Shown: positions 8,490 through 16,673, counted from the first letter of the stretch. The stretch is DNA of 52,880 nucleotides from Sphingomonadales bacterium (GCA_016872155.1 VHBB01000010.1:1-52880); one strand, 5' to 3'. The notes: generated by a model from the sequence alone, not told the origin. Numbers and translations: made by a program.

Positions 8490-9155
8490 TTACCGGGCTA
8501 CGTATAGCAGGTATTTTTCGCGAAAGAATGCTTCGCCGAATATCGTATGAATATCCACCTGATGCGGGCGGGTTCCACTTTGTTGAATCTCCAGGGCCAG
8601 ATCGCCCCCCTTTAAACAAATTAGTCCGGTGGGGGCTGTATTGCCGGGTACTGCAGATCGGGTGCGAAGCAATGGCTTGCTCCAGCGCCACAGGTCGCCA
8701 AGGGGTGCTACGGCTCGTGATACCACATAGTCGAATTGCTTTTGCTTGATGTCCTCTGCCCGGGTGTGTTGCACCGTGATATTTTTTAGCCCCAATGCGT
8801 CGGCAACGGCTTGTACTACTTTTAATTTTTTGGCAATACTATCTACAAGAAAAAAGTTTACCTCCGGAAAAAAAATAGCGAGCGGTATGCCCGGAAAGCC
8901 ACCCCCCGTACCCAGGTCGAGCACGGTGCTGCCACTGGCAAACGAGAAGGAAGCCGCAATGCTCAGGGAGTGCAAGACATGTTTTTCGTAGAGAGCATCA
9001 ATATCTTTTCTAGAGATCACATTGATCTTTTCGTTCCATTCGTTGTACAGAGGTCCCAGCTGCTTCCATTGCTGCAGTTGCAGTGCAGTAAACTCATCGA
9101 AGTACTTTTCGATGAGTGCCACACCGGCAGGGCCATTGGGTTGCAGAAGTTCCAT
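8490..9155 (-). CDS. rsmG: 16S rRNA (guanine(527)-N7)-methyltransferase RsmG
   Basis: The 221-residue protein matches RsmG/GidB: the SAM-binding motif LDLGTGGGFPGIPLAI, the preceding NEKINVISRKD with YEKHVLHSLSI, and VSRAVAPLGDL further on. It methylates G527 of 16S rRNA. Its ATG lies 3 bases after the stop of the glycosyltransferase, so the two form a minus-strand operon transcribed from 10280. It converges with the M1 peptidase with 19 bases between stops. Start choice is simple because the ATG at 9155 gives a short helix before the domain, as in the family. Confidence 0.96.
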   Translation of the reverse strand: MELLQPNGPAGVALIEKYFDEFTALQLQQWKQLGPLYNEWNEKINVISRKDIDALYEKHVLHSLSIAASFSFASGSTVLDLGTGGGFPGIPLAIFFPEVNFFLVDSIAKKLKVVQAVADALGLKNITVQHTRAEDIKQKQFDYVVSRAVAPLGDLWRWSKPLLRTRSAVPGNTAPTGLICLKGGDLALEIQQSGTRPHQVDIHTIFGEAFFREKYLLYVAR

Positions 9156-9158
9156 GGC

Positions 9159-10280
9159 TTAGTTCCAGCTTTTGGCAGGTCTTCTCCATAGGGCCGGAAA
9201 GAAGATCAGGTAATAGAAGAACATCCACATATCTAATAGCAAAAACCAGGGCCATAGATCTTTTTCGTCTAGCTTGTCCATGGCCCTATAGAGTACAATG
9301 GCCTGCCAAAGGAGCTTAGTACCCCCCATCGCTGCCACATAGGGCCAGGGGCAGAACAGTAGGGCGGCTACCAACAACGGATAAAAAGAGAACTGCGTAA
9401 CAAAGTAAAGCCCCAATAAAAAACTATGTAGGGGTTTGTAGTACTTGGCTGTTGTGTAGTGTCTGGATTTTTGTTTTAACCATCCGGCCCAGGTTGTCTT
9501 TGGAATGGAGCGGGTAATAGCTTCGGCATCGATTACCACTGCAGTATTCTCTTTGGTGGCCACCCGATTAATAAAGAGATCGTCGTCGCCGCTGGGAATA
9601 TGGTTGATAGAAGAGAACCCTTTGTTTCGTAAAAAAAGATCCTTGCGATACGAGAGATTACGCCCCACCCCCATATAGGGAAGACCCGCCAGTGCATACG
9701 ACAGATATTGCAGGGCGGTGTGAAAGGTCTCAAAGCGTATCAACTTATTTAGCAATCCTTTTGTCTTATGATAGGCGCCATACCCTAGTACGATCTCGGT
9801 TTGCTCGGTGTAGGCGTTTTGCATTTTTTGCATCCAATGCTCACTGGCGGGTACGCAATCGGCATCGGTGAGCAATAAGATCTCGTGCTTGGCCTCGCGA
9901 ATGCCAATAGAGAGCGGATATTTTTTTCCGCTGATCAGCTTGGCCTCTTGCTGCAGCTCTACCACCTGCAAATGTTTGAATGTTTTTTTTAGCTCTTGCA
10001 AGATATACTTGGAGTCGTCGGTCGAATTATCGTTTATAACGATCACCTCTTTGGTACTGGGATAATCCTGCACCAAAATACCCGGCAGATTGCGGGCCAG
10101 GTTCTCGTCTTCGTCACGGGCACAAATAACAACCGATACAGGATGTTGAAAGTGTCGAGTGCGGGCAGCAGGACGATAAAAAGCAACCCGGCCAAAGAAC
10201 CAGCCGTAATAAAAGAGTTGAATAAACGCTACACTTCCAAAAACAATAAGGAGAATACTGCTCCAAGGGGCCGTCAACAT
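9159..10280 (-). CDS. Family 2 glycosyltransferase, membrane-associated
   Basis: A 373-residue GT-A fold processive-type glycosyltransferase. One N-terminal membrane segment (about 8-33) precedes the catalytic domain (VSVVICARDEDENLARNLP, then IVINDNSTDDS), the DxD metal site is in LLTDADC, an acidic catalytic stretch reads SGDDDLFIN, and QKSRHYTT resembles the QxxRW region. Two or three hydrophobic segments close the protein. Such enzymes add sugars to lipid or polysaccharide carriers at the inner membrane; acceptor and donor cannot be inferred. It is the first gene of an operon with rsmG and diverges from tgt across only 39 bp. A -7 box lies 5 nt before its ATG. Confidence 0.9.
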   Translation of the reverse strand: MLTAPWSSILLIVFGSVAFIQLFYYGWFFGRVAFYRPAARTRHFQHPVSVVICARDEDENLARNLPGILVQDYPSTKEVIVINDNSTDDSKYILQELKKTFKHLQVVELQQEAKLISGKKYPLSIGIREAKHEILLLTDADCVPASEHWMQKMQNAYTEQTEIVLGYGAYHKTKGLLNKLIRFETFHTALQYLSYALAGLPYMGVGRNLSYRKDLFLRNKGFSSINHIPSGDDDLFINRVATKENTAVVIDAEAITRSIPKTTWAGWLKQKSRHYTTAKYYKPLHSFLLGLYFVTQFSFYPLLVAALLFCPWPYVAAMGGTKLLWQAIVLYRAMDKLDEKDLWPWFLLLDMWMFFYYLIFFPALWRRPAKSWN

Positions 10281-10285
10281 GGGGG

Positions 10286-10293
10286 CGAAGATA
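10286..10293 (-). promoter_or_regulatory. -7 element (TATCTTCG) of the glycosyltransferase-rsmG operon
   Basis: On the minus strand TATCTTCG ends 5 nt before the ATG at 10280, leaving almost no leader. It is back to back with the tgt -7 element, 12 bp away. Confidence 0.65.
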
Positions 10294-10305
10294 ATAAGAT
10301 ACTTG

Positions 10306-10312
10306 TATCTTG
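10306..10312 (+). promoter_or_regulatory. -7 element (TATCTTG) of tgt
   Basis: TATCTTG, one T short of TAnnTTTG, ends 7 nt before the ATG at 10320. It supports that ATG over the far upstream in-frame TTG at 9996, which would lie inside the opposite-strand glycosyltransferase gene. Confidence 0.6.
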
Positions 10313-10319
10313 CACCGGT

Positions 10320-11459
10320 ATGGCTGCGCTTACATTTAAGCTGGAAAAAACCGACCTAGCGGGCGCTGCACGTGCCGGCACGATCACGACCGATCACGGC
10401 CAGATCAATACCCCTGTTTTTATGCCCGTCGGTACCGCCGGTACGGTCAAGGCGCTCACCCAGCAACAGTTGCTGCAAGACGTAAATGCACCCATTATTT
10501 TGGGAAATACCTATCATCTTTACCTGCGTCCGGGGCTGCGAGTGCTCGAAGAGGCCGGCGGGCTGCATCGGTTTATGGGATGGGATCGCAATCTGCTTAC
10601 CGACAGCGGCGGCTATCAGGTCTTTTCGCTCTCGGGCACCCGAAAGATTACCGAAGAAGGCGTAACGTTTCGCTCGCATATCGACGGGAGCACACATTTG
10701 TTTACTCCCGAATCGGTGATGGACATTCAGCGCATTATCGGTGCCGATATTGTAATGGCCTTCGACGAATGTCCGCCTGCCGATAGCGATCATACCTATG
10801 CCAATAAATCAATGCAGCTTACCCACCGATGGCTAGACCGCTGCTTGACCCGGTTTAACCAGACCCCGGACCGCTATGGGCATACGCAGCAGTTGTTTCC
10901 GATTGTGCAAGGCGGGATCTTTCGAGACCTTCGCAAGATCTCTTGCGATTTTGTGCGCAGCAAAGACACGGCAGGCTATGCCATAGGTGGCTTGAGTGTA
11001 GGGGAGCCCGAAGCACAACTATACGATATCTGTGGTTGGTCTTGCGAACACTTGCCCACCGACCGACCCCGCTACTTGATGGGTGTGGGCACTCCTTGGA
11101 ATTTGTTGGAATGTATTTCGCTCGGGGTCGATATGTTCGATTGCGTAATGCCCACGCGCAACGGACGCAATGCCATGCTCTTTACCAGCGAAGGCGTGGT
11201 CAATATCGACAATAAAAAATGGGAACACGATTTCTCTCCGCTCGATGCCGCCATTGGCGCCTCGGTTAGCACCTACTACTCGCGGGCCTACCTTAGGCAT
11301 TTGATCAAGGCTAAGGAGATATTGGGCTATACTATTGCCAGCATGCACAATCTTCGTTTTTATCAGTGGCTGATGCGAGAGGCCCGGGCCCATATTTTGC
11401 AGGGTGATTTCCAGGGCTGGAAGACCACCATGATCGCCCGCTTGCAGCAGCGCTGCTGA
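10320..11459 (+). CDS. tgt: Queuine/preQ1 tRNA-ribosyltransferase lacking the zinc cysteines
   Basis: A 379-residue tRNA-guanine transglycosylase that exchanges the wobble guanine for preQ1 in GUN-anticodon tRNAs. The substrate pocket TDSGGYQVFSL, the AFDECPP segment and the catalytic GVDMFDCVMPTRNGRNA are present. In E. coli Tgt zinc is held by C302, C304, C307 and H333; the aligned positions here are I312, A314, S317 and H343, with identical spacing, so only the histidine remains. The flanking DFSPLD and YYSRAYLRHL are conserved, so alignment is secure. The open frame begins at 9996, but the family N-terminus and the -7 box point to the ATG at 10320. lptF-like gene follows after 48 bp. Confidence 0.96.
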   Translation: MAALTFKLEKTDLAGAARAGTITTDHGQINTPVFMPVGTAGTVKALTQQQLLQDVNAPIILGNTYHLYLRPGLRVLEEAGGLHRFMGWDRNLLTDSGGYQVFSLSGTRKITEEGVTFRSHIDGSTHLFTPESVMDIQRIIGADIVMAFDECPPADSDHTYANKSMQLTHRWLDRCLTRFNQTPDRYGHTQQLFPIVQGGIFRDLRKISCDFVRSKDTAGYAIGGLSVGEPEAQLYDICGWSCEHLPTDRPRYLMGVGTPWNLLECISLGVDMFDCVMPTRNGRNAMLFTSEGVVNIDNKKWEHDFSPLDAAIGASVSTYYSRAYLRHLIKAKEILGYTIASMHNLRFYQWLMREARAHILQGDFQGWKTTMIARLQQRC

Positions 11460-11495
11460 GCCCTGATTTTAACAGGTCGTCACTTTATTTTGGTC

Positions 11496-11503
11496 TATTT
11501 TTG
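11496..11503 (+). promoter_or_regulatory. -7 element (TATTTTTG) before the LptF/LptG gene
   Basis: TATTTTTG fits TAnnTTTG and ends 4 nt before the ATG at 11508, suggesting own transcription with virtually no leader. Confidence 0.6.
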
Positions 11504-11507
11504 ACGC

Positions 11508-12605
11508 ATGCGGAAACTGGACTGGTACATACTTAAGAAGTTCCTGGTCACTTTTGTTTTCTGTATGCTACTCTTTACCGTGGTCGCCGTGGCCGTTGAT
11601 ATTAGCGAGAAGACCGACGATTTTGTAAAATCCGAACTGAGCGCTCGCCAATTGTTCGATCAATACTACATTGGTTTTATTCCACATATTTGGAGTTTGC
11701 TGTTTCCTCTCTTTGTTTTTATTGCCGTCATTTTTTTTACATCGAAGATGGCTACCCAGTCCGAGATCATTGCCATTCTTAGCAGTGGCACACCGTATCC
11801 GCGCCTGCTAAGACCTTATTGGATCGGCGGGCTCTTGCTGGCTTCTTTGTGGTGGGTCGGAAATCGGTATTGGATTCCGAAGGCTAATATTGTGCGCAGT
11901 ACCTTTCAGACCAATTACCTCGATCGTAACGATCCCTCTAAGAATGTTTATTATGGTAATTGCGCGGCCTGTTTTTATTTGCGTACCGATAGCAACACCT
12001 TTGTGGGCATACGCGATTACGATACGGTCTCGCGCTCGGCCCGTGGACTTTTTTTAGAAAAGACAAAGGCAGATCAACTGGTCTATAACCTGCGGGCAGA
12101 AAGTATTGTATGGGATACGCTGACCAAAAAGTGGAAACTATACCGCGTTACCGAGCGCCGCCTCGATACGATGGGAGAGCGGGTAACCAGTTATGATACG
12201 ATGCTGCTTTCTTTGAATGTGCTACCGACCGAGCTTCGCCGCGACGATTATTTAAAGGATAAGCTTACCACGCCCGAACTAACGCAGTTTATTCGTCGCG
12301 AAGAGCTGCGCGGCACCGAAGGGCTCAAGGCCATGCGGGTAGAACGGTATCGGCGCACCTCGGGTGCATTTAGTGTTTTGCTGTTGACCCTGATCGGGGT
12401 CATTATTGCTACGCGTAAGACCCGCGGGGGCAGCGGCATGCACCTGGCGCTGGGTATTATTATTGCCTCGGTGTTTATTATCTCGGACCGTTTTTCGACG
12501 GTTTTTGCCACCAAGGGCGATCTGCCCCCGCTACTGGCCGCCTGGCTTCCCAACCTGGTTTTTTCGATCGTGGCCTTTCGCATGTATCGAAACACGCCCA
12601 AGTAA
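11508..12605 (+). CDS. LptF/LptG-family lipopolysaccharide export permease
   Basis: A 365-residue inner-membrane protein of the YjgP/YjgQ (LptF/LptG) family, whose members pair with LptB to extract lipopolysaccharide for transport to the outer membrane. The layout is typical: one transmembrane helix after MRKLDWYILKKFLVTF, helices to about residue 125, a periplasmic beta-jellyroll domain (about 125-275), then C-terminal helices from about 285 to the end. The LDWYILKKFL opening is characteristic. Whether it is the F or G partner cannot be told. The second permease and LptB are not in this window. It ends 87 bp before gltA. Confidence 0.93.
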   Translation: MRKLDWYILKKFLVTFVFCMLLFTVVAVAVDISEKTDDFVKSELSARQLFDQYYIGFIPHIWSLLFPLFVFIAVIFFTSKMATQSEIIAILSSGTPYPRLLRPYWIGGLLLASLWWVGNRYWIPKANIVRSTFQTNYLDRNDPSKNVYYGNCAACFYLRTDSNTFVGIRDYDTVSRSARGLFLEKTKADQLVYNLRAESIVWDTLTKKWKLYRVTERRLDTMGERVTSYDTMLLSLNVLPTELRRDDYLKDKLTTPELTQFIRREELRGTEGLKAMRVERYRRTSGAFSVLLLTLIGVIIATRKTRGGSGMHLALGIIIASVFIISDRFSTVFATKGDLPPLLAAWLPNLVFSIVAFRMYRNTPK

Positions 12606-12623
12606 AAACTAACTCGCTTAATT

Positions 12624-12655
12624 TTTGTTATCGGGGTGGGCTTCGCCTAATTTTG
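12624..12655 (+). promoter_or_regulatory. Bacteroidota promoter of the citrate synthase gene
   Basis: TTTG at 12624-12627, a 20-bp spacer and TAATTTTG at 12648-12655 match both halves of the Bacteroidota promoter (TTTG-N19-21-TAnnTTTG). The predicted leader is about 30 nt. Confidence 0.7.
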
Positions 12656-12692
12656 CAGCATCTTTTAAGAAGCCTTTTCAAAAAATTGCCAT

Positions 12693-14018
12693 ATGGGAAT
12701 CATCAAAGATCGGTTTAAGGCAAAAGCCGACGCCTTAAGTGTAGAGATCAAAGACCTGTTAAAGGAACACGGAAATAAAGTGATCGGCGAAGTGCAACTG
12801 TCGCAAGTCTACCAGGGCATGCGCGGCATGACCGGTCTGGTTACCGAAACTTCTTTGCTCGATGCGCAAGAAGGAATTCGTTTCAGAGGCTACTCCATTC
12901 CCGAGTTGCAACAAAAATTACCGAAGGCGCCTGGTGGACAAGAGCCCTTGCCCGAGGGATTGTTCTATTTGATGCTGATCGGTGAGTTGCCTACCGAAGA
13001 AGAGGCCAATCATGTTACCAATATTTTGCAACGCCGCAGTCACGTGCCTTCGCATGTTTTTGAGGCCATCGATGCGTTGCCTTTGCATACCCATCCCATG
13101 ACGATGTTCGTGGTAGGGGTGATGGCCTTGCAAACAGAAAGTTATTTTCAAAAGCGCTACGCCGAGGGCATCAATAAAAAAGAATATTGGTTGCCCGCTT
13201 TCGATGATAGCATCGTACTACTGTCGAGACTTCCTCGTATTGCAGCGTATATCTATCGTCGCAAGTACAAGAACAGCGATCACATTCAACCCAACGGATT
13301 ACTCGACTGGGCCGGCAACTTTGCCCATATGCTTGGCTATCCCGATGAGAGTTTCCAAGAGTTGATGCGTTTATACATGACCATCCATGCCGACCACGAA
13401 GGAGGAAACGTCTCTGCGCATACCACGCATCTGGTGGGTTCTGCCCTGAGCGATCCGTACCTGGCGTATGCGGCAGGCATGAATGGACTTGCCGGTCCAT
13501 TACATGGATTGGCCAATCAAGAAGTGATCAAGTGGATCTTTGAGATGCAAACCGAACTAGGCACCGATGCTCCTTCGAAAGACCAGATTGCCGAGTATGT
13601 TCGTAATACACTCAGCGAAGGCAAAGTGGTACCCGGATACGGCCACGCCGTTCTTCGGAAGACCGATCCTCGTTTTACCGCGCAAATGGAATTTGGTAAA
13701 AAGCATATGCCCGACGATAAACTTGTTAATACCGTTTGGAACATTTACGACGTAGTGCCTCCTATTTTGGGAAGTATCGGAAAGATCAAGAATCCCTGGC
13801 CCAATGTAGATGCGCACAGTGGCGCGCTACTGGTGCATTACGGAATGGTCGAATACGAATTCTATACCGTGCTCTTCGCTGTAAGCCGTGCACTGGGTGT
13901 ACTTGCCAGCCTTTGCTGGGACCGCGCCCTTGGATTTCCGCTTGAGCGACCCAAGTCGGTTACTACCGATCAGGTAAAACGCTGGTTAGATGGTAAGGAC
14001 CAGATCTGGGGCGAGTAA
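12693..14018 (+). CDS. gltA: Citrate synthase, mitochondrial-like (eukaryotic-type) form
   Basis: This 441-residue enzyme condenses oxaloacetate and acetyl-CoA to start the TCA cycle. The three catalytic residues stand in DHEGGNVSAH (about residues 233-242), GYGHAVLRKTDPR (about 315) and NVDAHSG (about 370). These stretches, together with GSALSDPYL, GLAGPLHGLANQEV and ALGFPLERPKS, resemble animal mitochondrial citrate synthase far more than the hexameric E. coli type, and the protein lacks the N-terminal NADH-binding domain of that type. I read it as the eukaryotic-type family also known from some Bacteroidota. It has its own promoter and is followed by tRNA-Ala after 24 bp. Confidence 0.96.
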   Translation: MGIIKDRFKAKADALSVEIKDLLKEHGNKVIGEVQLSQVYQGMRGMTGLVTETSLLDAQEGIRFRGYSIPELQQKLPKAPGGQEPLPEGLFYLMLIGELPTEEEANHVTNILQRRSHVPSHVFEAIDALPLHTHPMTMFVVGVMALQTESYFQKRYAEGINKKEYWLPAFDDSIVLLSRLPRIAAYIYRRKYKNSDHIQPNGLLDWAGNFAHMLGYPDESFQELMRLYMTIHADHEGGNVSAHTTHLVGSALSDPYLAYAAGMNGLAGPLHGLANQEVIKWIFEMQTELGTDAPSKDQIAEYVRNTLSEGKVVPGYGHAVLRKTDPRFTAQMEFGKKHMPDDKLVNTVWNIYDVVPPILGSIGKIKNPWPNVDAHSGALLVHYGMVEYEFYTVLFAVSRALGVLASLCWDRALGFPLERPKSVTTDQVKRWLDGKDQIWGE

Positions 14019-14025
14019 TTTTTGC

Positions 14026-14033
14026 TATATTTG
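14026..14033 (+). promoter_or_regulatory. -7 element (TATATTTG) of the tRNA-Ala gene
   Basis: TATATTTG matches TAnnTTTG exactly, 9 nt before the first tRNA base, just downstream of the gltA stop codon. Confidence 0.65.
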
Positions 14034-14042
14034 CCACCCTCT

Positions 14043-14117
<75 letters not shown>

Positions 14118-14178
14118 AGACATCTTTCAAATGAACCACTTGGTAACGAGGGGTTTTTTATGGCTGCTTGACAGGCCT

Positions 14179-14186
14179 TACTTTTG
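14179..14186 (+). promoter_or_regulatory. -7 element (TACTTTTG) of the small membrane protein gene
   Basis: TACTTTTG fits TAnnTTTG and ends 4 nt before the ATG at 14191. This promoter supports that ATG over longer in-frame starts that would run through the tRNA gene. Confidence 0.6.
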
Positions 14187-14190
14187 CACC

Positions 14191-14352
14191 ATGAGCGTAC
14201 TAAAACAACTGGCCGAATATCTGTATCTGCGTCCAAAAGATCCGAGTCGTCCTAAGGATAAATGGATCGGGTATATGCATGGCATTAACCGCATCAGCAT
14301 CTTTATTTTTATATTTTGTCTGGTGCTGCTCGCGATCAAACTGATCTTTTAA
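14191..14352 (+). CDS. Small conserved membrane protein (DUF6728-like)
   Basis: A 53-residue protein: a basic, proline-containing N-terminal half (KQLAEYLYLRPKDPSRPKDKW) and one C-terminal transmembrane helix (about residues 33-52). It resembles small Bacteroidota proteins of the DUF6728 type with the pattern YLY-x-(R/K)PKDP and GYMHGxNRIS; I recall this family but could not compare alignments. The open frame extends back into tRNA-Ala, but the ATG at 14191 with a -7 box 4 nt upstream is the sensible start. Its last 17 bases overlap the 3' end of lpxB on the other strand. Function is unknown. Confidence 0.8.
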   Translation: MSVLKQLAEYLYLRPKDPSRPKDKWIGYMHGINRISIFIFIFCLVLLAIKLIF

Positions 14353-15451
14353 GCTGCGTAACGATCAAGTAAGCGGCTTGCTTCGAGGCATTTCCACTTT
14401 CACTGAGCAACTGATGGAGTTGCGCATACGCTTGTTCGAGCTGCGATCGTTTGCTCTTGTCGTACAAAAGTTCTCTTAGCGCTGTTGTAAGCGAGGTGAT
14501 GTTAAGTTCGTCTTGGATCAACTCGGTTACCAAGGCTTTGTTCATGATCAGATTGACCAACGAGATGAACTTAACCTTAACCAAGCGCTTTCCGATCTGA
14601 TACGATAGCCAAGATCCTTTGTAACATACTACCTGCGGCACGCCGAACAGTGCTGTCTCGAGTGTGGCGGTACCCGAGGTAACTAAAGCAGCGCTGGCCT
14701 GTCGCAACAGCGCGTAGGTTTGGTCGCTTACCAGCTTTACAGACGGATAGGCCGCCAATAGATTGGCATAAAATGCATCGGACGTGCCGGGGGCTTTAGC
14801 TACTACAAATTGATGATCAGGAAAAGATCGACTTACCTGTAGCATCACCGGTAATTTCTTGGCGATCTCTTGCTGCCGGCTGCCGGGCAGCAGTGCCACG
14901 ATGGGTTTATCAGACAGGGGCGCTGTAACGGGAACCTGTCTGGCAGTATCGATTACCTGTACCAGCGGATGCCCTACATAATCGACATTCCATTGCCAAC
15001 GAGTGGCAAAAAAATCTTTTTCGAACGGAAGAATGACCAACAACTGGTCGATGGTCTTCTTCATCTCTTTTACTCGGTTCTCTTTCCAAGCCCATACTTG
15101 AGGCGCGATATAGTAGACTACGCGTATGTTTTTTGCATGCGCCCATTTGGCTATGCGCAGATTAAATCCGGGATAATCGATGCAGATCAGTACATCGGGA
15201 CGAAATGAAACAATATCTTGTTTACAGAAACGAAGATTGCGCAAGATGGTAGGCAGGTTCTTGATCACTTCTGCAAACCCCATGAATGCCAGTTCTCGGT
15301 AATGCTTAACGAGTGTGGCACCGGCTGCTTGCATCTTATCGCCTCCCCAACAGCGTATAACAGCTTGTGGGTCTTGTACACGCAACGCCGCTATTAAGTT
15401 GCTTCCATGAAGATCGCCAGAGGCCTCGCCCGCAATAACATAATAACGCAT
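14336..15451 (-). CDS. lpxB: Lipid-A-disaccharide synthase
   Basis: A 371-residue GT-B glycosyltransferase that joins UDP-2,3-diacylglucosamine to lipid X to make the lipid A disaccharide at the inner membrane. The N-terminus YYVIAGEASGDLHG and the segment YYIAPQVWAWKENRVK are diagnostic, and LLPGSRQQEI plus TSGTATLETAL follow in the C-terminal half. It is the last gene of a minus-strand group with surE and a small membrane protein, 3 bases after the latter's stop. Its stop overlaps the convergent small membrane protein gene by 17 bases. Confidence 0.97.
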   Translation of the reverse strand: MRYYVIAGEASGDLHGSNLIAALRVQDPQAVIRCWGGDKMQAAGATLVKHYRELAFMGFAEVIKNLPTILRNLRFCKQDIVSFRPDVLICIDYPGFNLRIAKWAHAKNIRVVYYIAPQVWAWKENRVKEMKKTIDQLLVILPFEKDFFATRWQWNVDYVGHPLVQVIDTARQVPVTAPLSDKPIVALLPGSRQQEIAKKLPVMLQVSRSFPDHQFVVAKAPGTSDAFYANLLAAYPSVKLVSDQTYALLRQASAALVTSGTATLETALFGVPQVVCYKGSWLSYQIGKRLVKVKFISLVNLIMNKALVTELIQDELNITSLTTALRELLYDKSKRSQLEQAYAQLHQLLSESGNASKQAAYLIVTQLKRSV

Positions 15452-15454
15452 GGG

Positions 15455-15751
15455 TTAATTAAATAGCTTGAGCAAGAGAATTCCTACCCCATAGCAGAGT
15501 GTAACAATAAAAATGCCCCGCGCCGTGCGGTCCCGTTCGGTATTGACATAGATTGTAAACAGGATGGCATTTACCAATAAGCTGAGTGAGCCGATCGATG
15601 TAATCAGTCGGTTCTCGTGTATAAAGTTGTCGAGGAACTCAACAAAGGTGTAACTGGGAAACTTCCAACTGTACAGTAAGACCAGCCCCAGCAAGGGACC
15701 CACAAAGCCCAGGATCAGCCCCAAACGTTGATCGTCTTTGGTAAGCATCAT
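15455..15751 (-). CDS. Small membrane protein between surE and lpxB, function unknown
   Basis: A 98-residue protein with three predicted hydrophobic helices (about residues 11-29, 50-70 and 80-97) joined by short polar loops; I do not recognise a named family. Its ATG overlaps the surE stop by 4 bases (ATGA) and it stops 3 bases before lpxB begins, so it is translated within the surE-lpxB operon. Placement next to lpxB hints at an envelope role, but that is context only. A second Met is at position 2, so the start may be one codon later. Confidence 0.82.
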   Translation of the reverse strand: MMLTKDDQRLGLILGFVGPLLGLVLLYSWKFPSYTFVEFLDNFIHENRLITSIGSLSLLVNAILFTIYVNTERDRTARGIFIVTLCYGVGILLLKLFN

Positions 15752-16569
15752 AGTTTCCAGCTTTTGGCCAGTTGTTCTTTGTAGGGATAATGCGTTAGGT
15801 CGTATTGTACAGGAACCACACTTACATAATTGTTGGCCAGTGCCCAGACATCGGTGTCTTTTCCTTTATCGGCATTGACGAATTCTCCGGTTAGCCAATA
15901 ATACTGTTTGCCATGCGGATCGTTGCGCTGTACATAGTTCTCGTTGTACTTGGCATAGGCCTGTCTGCAGATCTTGAGTCCGCGAATCAGTTCTGGTTTC
16001 TTTGCCGGGATATTTACATTTAGCACCGTGTGCCGGCCCAGCTTGGTCTGCATCATTTTTTCTACTACCATTCGGGCATAAAGGCGGGCCGCACTAAAGT
16101 CGGCCTCGATGCTATAGTCTAACAAAGAGAATCCGGCCGAGGGAATGTCTTCGATAGCCGCCTCTACAGCAGCCGACATGGTCCCAGAATAAATTACATT
16201 GATGCTATGATTGGCGCCATGGTTGATACCACTCAGGCATAAGTCGGGTTTGCGATGAAGGACCTTGTCTACGGCCAGCTTAACACAATCGACCGGGGTT
16301 CCCGAGCAAGCATACGAATCGATGCCTTCAAAATGATGGGTCTTGTGCAAACGGAGCGGCTCTCCGATAGTAATGGCATGCCCCATACCCGATTGGGGTT
16401 TGTCGGGGGCCACCACATAAATATGGCCTATATCCTTGACCGATTCGACCAGATTTCGGATACCGGGGGCGCGGATGCCGTCATCATTGGTAATGAGAAT
16501 GACGGGTTTGTCTTTGGTTACCCGGGCCTTGGCAGGGGTCCGAGCCTTTTTTTTCTTGGGGGTTGTCAT
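15748..16569 (-). CDS. surE: 5'/3'-nucleotidase SurE
   Basis: A 273-residue survival protein SurE, a metal-dependent nucleoside monophosphate phosphatase. The metal-binding ITNDDGIRAPGI (about residues 26-37) and CLSGINHGANHSINVIYSGT (about 110-129) motifs are intact, and CSGTPVDCVKLA lies between them. The N-terminal ~20 residues are an unusually basic Lys/Ala/Pro-rich extension (TTPKKKKARTPAKARVTKDK) before the fold. It is the first gene of the surE-membrane protein-lpxB operon and overlaps the next gene by 4 bases. Confidence 0.96.
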   Translation of the reverse strand: MTTPKKKKARTPAKARVTKDKPVILITNDDGIRAPGIRNLVESVKDIGHIYVVAPDKPQSGMGHAITIGEPLRLHKTHHFEGIDSYACSGTPVDCVKLAVDKVLHRKPDLCLSGINHGANHSINVIYSGTMSAAVEAAIEDIPSAGFSLLDYSIEADFSAARLYARMVVEKMMQTKLGRHTVLNVNIPAKKPELIRGLKICRQAYAKYNENYVQRNDPHGKQYYWLTGEFVNADKGKDTDVWALANNYVSVVPVQYDLTHYPYKEQLAKSWKL

Positions 16570-16673
16570 CTATTGTAAAAGTCCTTGATTTTTAGCTTAT
16601 CCCAAAATGGAGGCTAAAAAATTTGGAAATTCTAAAAATATTAGTAATTTGCCGCTAAATAAATTAGATATCT

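Noticed and set aside
9996-10319. A 108-codon upstream extension of tgt starting at TTG 9996
   Set aside because: It overlaps the opposite-strand glycosyltransferase gene and adds residues absent from Tgt; the -7 box and family start support ATG 10320.
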